Below are positions 1 to 5,100 of a stretch of 5,100 bases of DNA, in pieces (the first letter of the stretch is position 1; each line of letters begins with the position of its first letter). This stretch comes from an uncultured Erysipelotrichaceae bacterium (GTDB lineage Bacteria > Bacillota_I > Bacilli_A > Erysipelotrichales > Erysipelotrichaceae): assembly GCA_937874965.1 (NCBI GenBank), contig CALNCD010000079.1:1-5100 (forward strand). The letters are read 5' to 3'. Both the position numbers and the translations under genes were made by a program. The notes beneath the pieces were generated by a model that was given only the letters and a program-made list of their open reading frames with translations, did no database searches and was not told the origin of the DNA.

Positions 1-270
1 GTCATCCTCGCAATCGATGCCCATTTCTTGAAGCTGTTGATAGATGCGCTCAGAAGGTTCAAAGGAAAAAACACCTTCAATCCGTGCAACATCGCCATAT
101 GTACCAACGACATCACTTGAAATCCGTTGACCTAACAAGCCATTGATTGAATCAATCAGCAATGATTTACCAGCACCGGTTTCGCCGGTAAAAACACTCA
201 TTCCCTCATCAAAGACAACTGATATTTCTTTAATGAGGACATAATTGGCGACATATAGGCTTCTAAGCAT
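1..270 (-). CDS. recN: DNA repair ATPase RecN, N-terminal fragment (3'-partial)
   Basis: First 90 residues of RecN, an SMC-like ATPase that acts early at DNA double-strand breaks; the rest runs off the low-coordinate end of the window. The start MLRSLYVANYVLIKEISVVF is the typical RecN opening (hydrophobic strand, N-x-x-LI, then F-x-x-G). It is followed by the Walker A motif GETGAGKS (29-36), LIDSINGLLGQR (38-49) and ARIEGVFSF (62-70), all in the family's expected order. The coiled coil, signature motif and Walker B lie outside the window. The ATG at 270 overlaps the end of tlyA by 8 nt and has an AAGGTGAG site 4 nt upstream, so translation is probably coupled to tlyA. In many Firmicutes argR precedes recN; here tlyA does. 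No clear SOS box was seen upstream. Confidence 0.94.
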   Translation of the reverse strand, partial: MLRSLYVANYVLIKEISVVFDEGMSVFTGETGAGKSLLIDSINGLLGQRISSDVVGTYGDVARIEGVFSFEPSERIYQQLQEMGIDCEDD

Positions 271-997
271 TAGGCTCACCTTCCTTCTTGAAATAAAGAA
301 TATACTCTTGGTTGCCGCTTCGGCCGACAACTTCTGATTTCAATGTCCTGACATGAATCAACTGAATTAGTGCCGCTTGAGCAATGACCCTGTCAATTGT
401 ATTCTGTACGAGTTTCAGATTCTTAACCACCCCATGCTTATTGAGCGCCTGAGGTCCGCATTCAAATTGCGGTTTGAACAGCAATAGAATATCTGCATGA
501 TCAGATGAAACGGATGCGATATTCGCAAATAATTGAGTGATTGAAATAAATGAAACATCACAGACGATGACCTCAAAACAACGGCCAAAGGTCTCAGGAG
601 TGAGTTCTTTGGCGTTGAACCCCTCTTTTGACGTCAAGGTATCAAGGCCACGAAGTTTAGGGTGAAGTTGATTGAAACCGACATCGACGGCGTAGACATG
701 ACTGGCTCCCATCATCAGGCAACACTCGCTGAACCCACCCGTTGATGAGCCGATATCCAGCACTATTTTAGCATGAAGGTCAAGATTTAGGCTAAGAAGT
801 GCATGATAGAGCTTGAAACCAGAACGGCTGACGAATTCCAACTGTTCGATCTTTGTAATCCGATCATCGTCGCTGACAAGTTGCGCTTTTCGTGTAACAA
901 CGGTGTTATTCACTTTAATACGCGATGCATGGATTAAATCCTGTGCCTTGCTCTTGGACACTGAAAATTCCGCTGCTACTCGCTGGTCAAGTCGCAT
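263..997 (-). CDS. tlyA: TlyA-family rRNA 2'-O-methyltransferase (predicted short TlyA(I) type)
   Basis: SAM-dependent methyltransferase that methylates ribose 2'-OH in rRNA. TlyA(I) proteins modify C1920 of 23S rRNA; TlyA(II) also modify C1409 of 16S. The 244 residues comprise an S4-type RNA-binding domain (about 1-50: MRLDQRVAAE, SKSKAQDLIHASRIKVN), a linker LEFVSRSG (53-60), and an FtsJ-like Rossmann methyltransferase with SAM motif LDIGSSTGGF (80-89). K62, D147 (CDVSFIS), K175 (LFKPQFE) and E231 (SGNQEY) form the K-D-K-E tetrad, with the same 85/28/56 spacing as K69/D154/K182/E238 of M. tuberculosis TlyA. The protein stops 13 residues after E231 and so lacks the C-terminal extension of TlyA(II), hence the TlyA(I) prediction. 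Older 'haemolysin' labels for the family are not supported by any membrane or secretion feature here. The ATG at 997 lies inside dxs behind a strong AGGAGG, and the stop overlaps the recN start by 8 nt. Confidence 0.95.
   Translation of the reverse strand: MRLDQRVAAEFSVSKSKAQDLIHASRIKVNNTVVTRKAQLVSDDDRITKIEQLEFVSRSGFKLYHALLSLNLDLHAKIVLDIGSSTGGFSECCLMMGASHVYAVDVGFNQLHPKLRGLDTLTSKEGFNAKELTPETFGRCFEVIVCDVSFISITQLFANIASVSSDHADILLLFKPQFECGPQALNKHGVVKNLKLVQNTIDRVIAQAALIQLIHVRTLKSEVVGRSGNQEYILYFKKEGEPNA
275..282 (-). promoter_or_regulatory. Shine-Dalgarno for recN
   Basis: AAGGTGAG on the minus strand, 4 nt before ATG 270, within the last codons of tlyA (Glu-Gly-Glu). It fixes the recN start, as does the conserved RecN N-terminus. 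Confidence 0.75.
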
Positions 998-2811
998 GGC
1001 CCCTCCTCGATCCGCTTGATAAAGGATTCAAGTACGGTATTCAAGTCAATATGTTCATTCTTGCGAAGCTGATTGTTGGATCCGTGCTGAACATAGTGGT
1101 TATCAATTCCAGTCCTGATGATCTCACCATTCAGTCTGTTAGCATTCATGAATTCAAGAATCGATGATCCAAGATTACTGGTAAGCATCTCAGTTTCATA
1201 GATCAGAATCGGTAAATTCATTTTTAAAAGAGTTACGACCATTTTGGAATCAATAGGTTTTAAATACCGGGCATTAACAACACAAATTGCGCATTGATTG
1301 ATTTCGACGCGTCGCTTAACTTTTAATACATCTGGCCCATAGGCAATAATAATGCCTTTAAATCCTTCGGGCTGGAAGATGATCTCCCATTGGCCAATAG
1401 CCAGAGTCTGGTCACTGATATGTGATGGGGCTTCTTCAAAAGCAGAACTGTAGCGTAATGCAAAGGGATGATATTGCTTGAGTGCAGTTTGTAACAGCTG
1501 TGCATGCTCATTTAAGTCACTACCCATCGCAATAATCAGGTTCGGGATTGTTTTTAGAAGGCTGTAATCGAAGATGCCATGGAAACTCTCCCCTTCTTCT
1601 CCCATTAATCCGGCATCCCGGACACCGATGATAACAGGAAGATCAAGGCGGCACACATCATGATTGATTTGATCATACACCCGCTGAATCATGACTGACG
1701 AAAGTTCTAAATAAGGGCGTAACGATCCAAGAGCCAATCCAGCAGAGAACATTACACTATGCTGAATGTCGAGGGAAAACGGATAGAAACGACTTGGGTA
1801 TGCTTCTTGAAATGATTTGAAGTCGTTGAAAAACGCCGTAGCCTGCGAGACAACGGTCAGCTTATCATTGGTTGAGGCCATCTTCGCCAAATAGGCAGAA
1901 GTGAACTCTGAGTAGTTCTGATAAGTTGATGGATATTCAGTGAGGCGTTTCAAAAATGGGAAGGCCTGCTTATTTAGAGACTGACCGCTTTTCGTCTTAA
2001 CATGTATGACGATCGGTGTTTTGCTGATTTTGGCTTTCTCAAGATATGGAAGCAGTTCATCATAGCGGTGACCGTTTATAGGGCCTAAATACTCGAACCC
2101 GAGTTCATTGAATAAACTGCTGTGAAGCATTGAATCCTTAAGCACCGTGTGAACTTTCTTGAGACCAGCATATAGAGGCTTTCCGACTGCATTATCATTC
2201 AGTATGGTAGAGACCTCCCGCTTGGTATTGACATATGCCTTTGTGACCCGCATCCGATCAATAAATTGATTCAACATGGCTGTAGATAGCTTGGAATCTT
2301 CAGTGTCATTGAAAAGGATAATGATATTCTGCTTTTTCTTCGCAATTTCCTGAAATGCTTCAAAGTTACTGCCGCTGCTCAACGCTTGGTCACCCAGAAC
2401 GACAATCACATGACCATTATCACGATGTGAAGCAAAGTACCCGCTTGCCAATGATAAAGCGGAACCGGGATGCTGAGCTTCAATAAGATCGTAAGGATTT
2501 TCATGGCGACGCTGATAACCGCTGATTCCGTTGAATTGACGCAGGCTATTGAACTGATCCTGCTGGCCACTGAGTATTTTGTGAACATAGGACTGCTGAC
2601 CACCATCAAAAACCACGTGGTCAATTGAAAAATCAAAGACAGCATGCAAGGCAATCGTAACTTCAACAATACCAAGATTACTGGCTAGATGCCCCCCTGT
2701 TTTCCCAATGGACTCAATCAGAAAATGCCGCACTTCTGCAGCTAATTGTTCCTTTTGCTTTTGATTCAAGGTCTTGATTGATTGTGAATCAGTGGTGTTC
2801 AATAATGCCAT
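976..2811 (-). CDS. dxs: DXS (1-deoxy-D-xylulose-5-phosphate synthase) homologue with degenerate active site
   Basis: Full-length DXS relative, 611 residues against about 620 for the family, in the usual dxs position of this operon. Fold-defining blocks are clear: GGHLASNLGIVEVTIALH (39-56), YVHKIL (75-80), FNELGFEYLGPINGH (234-248), QHSVMFSAGLALG (350-362), IQRVYDQINHDV (375-386) and a C-terminal transketolase domain (about 480-605). The family makes DXP from pyruvate and glyceraldehyde-3-phosphate using thiamine diphosphate, but key residues are changed here (E. coli numbering by my alignment): H80 to Q72, GDG to GDQ (140-142), metal ligand N181 to T170, catalytic E370 to I349, F395 to M374, R420 to D399, D427 to E406, H431 to F410, H299 absent, and R478 to S456. 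H49 (H41) and R398 (R377) remain. The frame is intact, so it is not an obvious pseudogene; DXS activity is doubtful. The start at 2811 matches the family N-terminus and has an AGGTGAG site. The 3' end overlaps tlyA by 22 nt. Homology is certain; function is unknown. Confidence 0.85.
   Translation of the reverse strand: MALLNTTDSQSIKTLNQKQKEQLAAEVRHFLIESIGKTGGHLASNLGIVEVTIALHAVFDFSIDHVVFDGGQQSYVHKILSGQQDQFNSLRQFNGISGYQRRHENPYDLIEAQHPGSALSLASGYFASHRDNGHVIVVLGDQALSSGSNFEAFQEIAKKKQNIIILFNDTEDSKLSTAMLNQFIDRMRVTKAYVNTKREVSTILNDNAVGKPLYAGLKKVHTVLKDSMLHSSLFNELGFEYLGPINGHRYDELLPYLEKAKISKTPIVIHVKTKSGQSLNKQAFPFLKRLTEYPSTYQNYSEFTSAYLAKMASTNDKLTVVSQATAFFNDFKSFQEAYPSRFYPFSLDIQHSVMFSAGLALGSLRPYLELSSVMIQRVYDQINHDVCRLDLPVIIGVRDAGLMGEEGESFHGIFDYSLLKTIPNLIIAMGSDLNEHAQLLQTALKQYHPFALRYSSAFEEAPSHISDQTLAIGQWEIIFQPEGFKGIIIAYGPDVLKVKRRVEINQCAICVVNARYLKPIDSKMVVTLLKMNLPILIYETEMLTSNLGSSILEFMNANRLNGEIIRTGIDNHYVQHGSNNQLRKNEHIDLNTVLESFIKRIEEGPCDLTSE
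1002..1007 (-). promoter_or_regulatory. Strong Shine-Dalgarno for tlyA
   Basis: AGGAGG on the minus strand, 4 nt before ATG 997 and embedded in the Glu-Glu-Gly codons near the dxs C-terminus. It is the best consensus match among the gene starts in the window, so tlyA can probably be initiated independently as well as by coupling. Confidence 0.8.
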
Positions 2812-2814
2812 AGT

Positions 2815-2821
2815 CTCACCT
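2815..2821 (-). promoter_or_regulatory. Shine-Dalgarno for the dxs homologue
   Basis: AGGTGAG on the minus strand, 3 nt before ATG 2811. It overlaps the ispA TAG stop (2822-2820), so termination of ispA occurs on the ribosome binding site of the next gene. It pairs with the 3' portion of the AAGGAGGTGA consensus, which suits the short spacing. Confidence 0.7.
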
Positions 2822-3674
2822 ACTTCTGCCGTTTTAGTAATTCCTGGATATAGTCAAGGAGCTCTGTTCCATCCAGATTTAATTCACTAATCTTCCGGGT
2901 AACACTGTCAAACAATGAATGTATCAGCTCCTCAGCCTTTCGTTGCCCAAGCAGCCTTATAGCTGTTACCTTATGATTATCGCGATCGCTTGCGGTACTC
3001 TTTCCGATTGCTTCATCGGTCAGCGTAACCTCAAGCAAGTCATCTTGAATTTGAAAAGCTAGCCCTAATGACAGGCCGATTTCACGCAAAGCAAAGATAT
3101 GTTCATTCTGATTGGCGATAATAGCGCCCATTTCAAGGGCAGCACTTAACAGTTCGCCGGTCTTTAGAGAATACATTGCTGAAAGTGCTTGGAAGTCAGA
3201 GTTTTCATTGATAAGCGATAAGTCCTGGTACTGTCCGAGTACCATGCCGTTTGCACCGCTGCGTGAAGAAAGAATCTGGATGCACTTCACTCGATTCTCA
3301 GCATTGAGCGAACAGCGGGAAAGAACTTCAAAAGCACCCGTCAATAAGGCATCTCCTCCCAGCATTGCATTTGCTTCTCCGAACTTGACATGATTGGTGG
3401 GTAAGCCACGGCGTAAGGAATCATTATCCATGGAAGGCAGATCATCATGAACCAAAGAATACGTGTGAATCATTTCCAATGCCAATGCACCATCAAGACC
3501 GATAAACGGATCTAATCCGTAATCACTGATCAGCTTTAGCATCAGTAATGGCCTGACCCGCTTTCCAGGTGCAAAAAAGGAGTAAAGCATGGATTGCTTG
3601 ATGAGAGAATCGTTGTAGATTTCAAACACTTCTAAAGCATGCTGTTCAAAGAGCTTCGTCAGATTCATTGTCAT
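2820..3674 (-). CDS. ispA: Polyprenyl synthetase, farnesyl-diphosphate (C15) synthase type
   Basis: Condenses IPP with DMAPP and then GPP to give farnesyl diphosphate, precursor of undecaprenyl carrier lipid and other prenyl products; a cytosolic all-helical enzyme. The 284 residues are slightly shorter than E. coli or Bacillus IspA (nearly 300). Motifs in order: GKRVRP (37-42); first Asp-rich motif DDLPSMDND (77-85), with the two-residue insertion of bacterial FPP synthases, followed by RRG (88-90); GGDALL (106-111); GQYQD (147-151); KTGELL (171-176); second Asp-rich motif FQIQDDLLE (207-215) and the K225 region. Tyr72, five residues before the first motif, is the bulky residue associated with stopping at C15. 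Oddities are that the last Asp of the second motif is Glu215, and that the following conserved N-K-x-T-Y stretch reads DNHKVTAI. Either ATG 3674 or ATG 3668 could be the start: AAAGGA lies 5 nt before the first and 11 nt before the second. The gene overlaps xseB and ends 8 nt before dxs. Product length is inferred from motifs only. Confidence 0.92.
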   Translation of the reverse strand: MTMNLTKLFEQHALEVFEIYNDSLIKQSMLYSFFAPGKRVRPLLMLKLISDYGLDPFIGLDGALALEMIHTYSLVHDDLPSMDNDSLRRGLPTNHVKFGEANAMLGGDALLTGAFEVLSRCSLNAENRVKCIQILSSRSGANGMVLGQYQDLSLINENSDFQALSAMYSLKTGELLSAALEMGAIIANQNEHIFALREIGLSLGLAFQIQDDLLEVTLTDEAIGKSTASDRDNHKVTAIRLLGQRKAEELIHSLFDSVTRKISELNLDGTELLDYIQELLKRQK

Positions 3675-3867
3675 CGTAGTCCTTTACCAGCGTGTTTATC
3701 TTATCAGTATAGATTTTTAACTGCTCGTTGCAGTATTTAGAAAGTTTCAAACCTTCTTCAAAGAGCTGAATAGATTTCTCCAAAGCAAGATCCGGCTGTT
3801 CAAGTTGAGAGGTGATTGAAGCAAGCTGTTCCATTGCTTGATCAAAGGTTAAATTAGTCTGACTCAT
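3646..3867 (-). CDS. xseB: Exonuclease VII small subunit
   Basis: Small subunit of exonuclease VII; it binds the long helical part of XseA and is needed for a stable, active and non-toxic enzyme. The 73-residue product has the usual family length and pattern: FDQAMEQLASITSQLEQ (8-24), then LALEKSIQLFEEGLKLSKYC (27-46), then a helix LKIYTDKINTLV, predicting two or three amphipathic helices. It ends in an acidic tail (DYDDNESDEAL). The ATG at 3867 lies inside the end of xseA (14 nt overlap) and is preceded by a good AAGGAG at 3880-3875, which supports this start and coupling to xseA so that both subunits are made together. The TGA stop at 3648-3646 lies 29 nt inside the ispA frame. That a conserved short protein ends at TGA at its normal length argues for the standard genetic code, not TGA as Trp. 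Confidence 0.95.
   Translation of the reverse strand: MSQTNLTFDQAMEQLASITSQLEQPDLALEKSIQLFEEGLKLSKYCNEQLKIYTDKINTLVKDYDDNESDEAL
3680..3685 (-). promoter_or_regulatory. Probable Shine-Dalgarno for ispA
   Basis: AAAGGA on the minus strand inside xseB. Its distance to the ATG at 3674 is 5 nt and to the in-frame ATG at 3668 is 11 nt. Neither is ideal, so it does not settle the start. Confidence 0.55.
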
Positions 3868-5100
3868 TGATTGTCTCCTTTTCTATGACTTTTGTCCTAA
3901 CTGTTCCATCTGCATACCGTATGGTTAACAGGTCATTGATGCCTATGTCACGAACAGAATGAATAAGCTGTCCGTCTTGCTCTGTAATTGCAAATCCCTT
4001 CGCCATGATCTTCAAGGGCGACTGATAATTGAGGCGGGTCAATAGCTGTTCATAATGATGAACAGCACTCACCATGGACTGATTCAGATAATCCAGCTGC
4101 TTTCCCCGCTGATTTTCAACAGTAACATACGCAGCTTCCAACCGGTTTTTGAGGCGTACTGCCGATTGCCGCATTCTCTGATCCAGATTTTTTTGCCTAT
4201 TTAGTATACGATTCACGAAAAGTGTCAGCTTTCCTTGACAATAATCGATCTGCATGGTCTTGTTCTCGATGAGCCGTTCTGGATTGGTGTAAATCTGCCG
4301 CTCGGTGAAATGTTGCAATGAAACACTGGATTGGCGGATTTTTTGGGTCATAAGCTGATATTGCCGATGCTTGAACAGTTGCACTGTATCATTCACTTCA
4401 GAAAGGACAGGTGTCGCCTTTTGTGCTGCGGCAGTCGGTGTCGGGGCTCTATAATCAGCGACATAATCAGCAATTGTCGTATCAATTTCATGCCCGATCC
4501 CTGTAATGATCGGTGTTTTTAACTGATAGATAATGCCGGCCAGGATTTCACTGTTGAAAGCCCAGAGATCTTCAATAGAACCACCGCCACGAGCAAGAAT
4601 CAGGACATCATGGGAATGATTATCCGCTTCGGTCAGACGTTGGATAATCATAGCGCTGGCTTGCTCACCTTGGACAAGCGTCGGGTATTCGGTAATCCTC
4701 GCAACCGGCCAGCGCTGTGCGAGCGTCTTGCGAATATCAGCCTGTGCAGCACTTTGATCGCCCACTATAACACCGATGGAAAAAGGGTATTTCGGAATGC
4801 TTTGCTTATGGGATACTTCAAAAAGCCCTGACTCAGCAAGCTTCTTTTTGAGTGCTTCAAATTGAATGTAGTATTGACCGAGACCTTGAAATTCCATGGT
4901 TCGGGCAACCAACTGCAGTTGACCAGTTACCTGAAAGATACTCAGATTCCCTGACAGGATAATCTGATCACCATCCCGAGGCTGCTTAGCGACCCGTGAA
5001 TTCTGAGTTGAAAACATGACACAGTTGAGTTTGCTGCTTTTATCTTTTAAAGAAAAATACCAATGACCGCTTCGGTGAGCAGTAAAATTGGATATTTCAC
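3854..5100 (-). CDS. xseA: Exonuclease VII large subunit, 5'-partial (N-terminus lies beyond the window)
   Basis: Large, catalytic subunit of exonuclease VII, which together with several XseB copies degrades single-stranded DNA from both ends in the cytoplasm. The frame is open to the window edge: upstream of the internal Met at 5017 it reads GEISN-like residues, then SGHWYFSLKD and VMF, the OB-fold signature of XseA. Met5017 is therefore not the start and roughly 20 residues are missing; 414 residues are visible. Counting from Met5017, the OB fold runs to about residue 40. The nuclease domain follows, with RGGGSIEDLWAFN (143-155) and GIGHEIDTTIADYVADYR (173-190), then a long charged coiled-coil region (about 205-330) and the usual C-terminal block beginning SPLKIMAKGFAI. 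The residues matching E. coli D155, R205, H238 and D241 are D94, R143, H176 and D179, with nearly identical spacing. One oddity is VGDQSAAQ where most homologues have a TSxTGAA-like stretch. The 3' end overlaps xseB by 14 nt. Confidence 0.97.
   Translation of the reverse strand, partial: EISNFTAHRSGHWYFSLKDKSSKLNCVMFSTQNSRVAKQPRDGDQIILSGNLSIFQVTGQLQLVARTMEFQGLGQYYIQFEALKKKLAESGLFEVSHKQSIPKYPFSIGVIVGDQSAAQADIRKTLAQRWPVARITEYPTLVQGEQASAMIIQRLTEADNHSHDVLILARGGGSIEDLWAFNSEILAGIIYQLKTPIITGIGHEIDTTIADYVADYRAPTPTAAAQKATPVLSEVNDTVQLFKHRQYQLMTQKIRQSSVSLQHFTERQIYTNPERLIENKTMQIDYCQGKLTLFVNRILNRQKNLDQRMRQSAVRLKNRLEAAYVTVENQRGKQLDYLNQSMVSAVHHYEQLLTRLNYQSPLKIMAKGFAITEQDGQLIHSVRDIGINDLLTIRYADGTVRTKVIEKETINESD
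3875..3880 (-). promoter_or_regulatory. Shine-Dalgarno for xseB
   Basis: AAGGAG on the minus strand, 7 nt before the ATG at 3867. It lies within the last codons of xseA and fixes the xseB start. Confidence 0.8.

Noticed and set aside
270..400. LexA/SOS box ahead of recN
   Set aside because: No convincing GAAC-N4-GTTC-like palindrome was seen, and the region is tlyA coding sequence.
263..997. TlyA as a pore-forming haemolysin
   Set aside because: There is no signal peptide or membrane segment; the S4 domain, SAM motif and K-D-K-E tetrad identify an rRNA methyltransferase.
813..1167. Plus-strand open frames over tlyA and the end of dxs
   Set aside because: They are antisense to two well-supported genes, show no recognisable motif and have no family-like composition.
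976..2811. Frameshifts or sequencing errors as the cause of the odd DXS motifs
   Set aside because: Conserved blocks on both sides of every altered motif stay in the same frame with unchanged spacing, so these are point substitutions in an intact frame.
3646..3648. TGA at the end of xseB read as Trp (Mollicutes code)
   Set aside because: XseB ends here at its normal family length and Trp codons in the other genes are TGG, so the standard code fits.
5015..5017. ATG at 5017 as the xseA start
   Set aside because: The frame stays open to the window edge and upstream codons encode the conserved OB-fold motif (GEISN-like, SGHWYFSLKD), so the real start is outside the window.
1..5100. CRISPR array, tRNA, rRNA, insertion sequence, terminator or riboswitch
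   Set aside because: The window is coding throughout. No spaced direct repeats, cloverleaf, inverted terminal repeats or hairpin followed by a T-run were seen by eye.

Overview
The window is a solid block of minus-strand genes with no intergenic space longer than 8 bases. In transcription order (high to low coordinates) it holds xseA (5' end beyond the window), xseB, ispA, a dxs homologue, tlyA and the first 90 codons of recN. Order, strand and the proteins themselves match the xseA-xseB-ispA-dxs-tlyA-(argR)-recN cluster of Firmicutes. The AT-leaning codon choice, the AAGGAG/AGGTGA-type ribosome binding sites and standard-code stops (TGA ends xseB) fit a low-GC Gram-positive. The tight gene overlaps and the XseA and IspA variants would suit an Erysipelotrichia- or Mollicutes-related lineage, but the sequence alone does not fix the genus.

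Layout: 5100-3854 XseA and 3867-3646 XseB are the large and small subunits of exonuclease VII. 3674-2820 is a farnesyl-diphosphate synthase-type prenyltransferase. 2811-976 is a full-length relative of 1-deoxy-D-xylulose-5-phosphate synthase (DXS). 997-263 is a TlyA-type rRNA 2'-O-methyltransferase, apparently the short TlyA(I) form. 270-1 is the N-terminus of the DNA-repair ATPase RecN with its Walker A motif. All junctions are overlaps (14, 29, 22 and 8 nt) except ispA/dxs (8 nt gap). Each downstream gene has its own Shine-Dalgarno sequence, so one polycistronic mRNA with translational coupling is the simplest reading. No terminator, tRNA, mobile element, CRISPR array or long repeat was seen.

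The observation most worth following is the dxs homologue. It keeps the length and fold-defining blocks of DXS in an intact 611-codon frame, yet by motif alignment to E. coli DXS it has lost most of the residues that do the chemistry. The catalytic Glu (E370) is Ile, the Mg/TPP ligand Asn (N181) is Thr, His80 is Gln, and the substrate-site residues R420, H431 and R478 are Asp, Phe and Ser. It therefore looks like a pseudoenzyme or a repurposed protein kept between a prenyl synthase and an rRNA methyltransferase. The neighbouring IspA also has a small change in its second Asp-rich motif (DDLLE instead of DDxxD). The argR and NAD-kinase genes that often sit between tlyA and recN in this cluster are absent.
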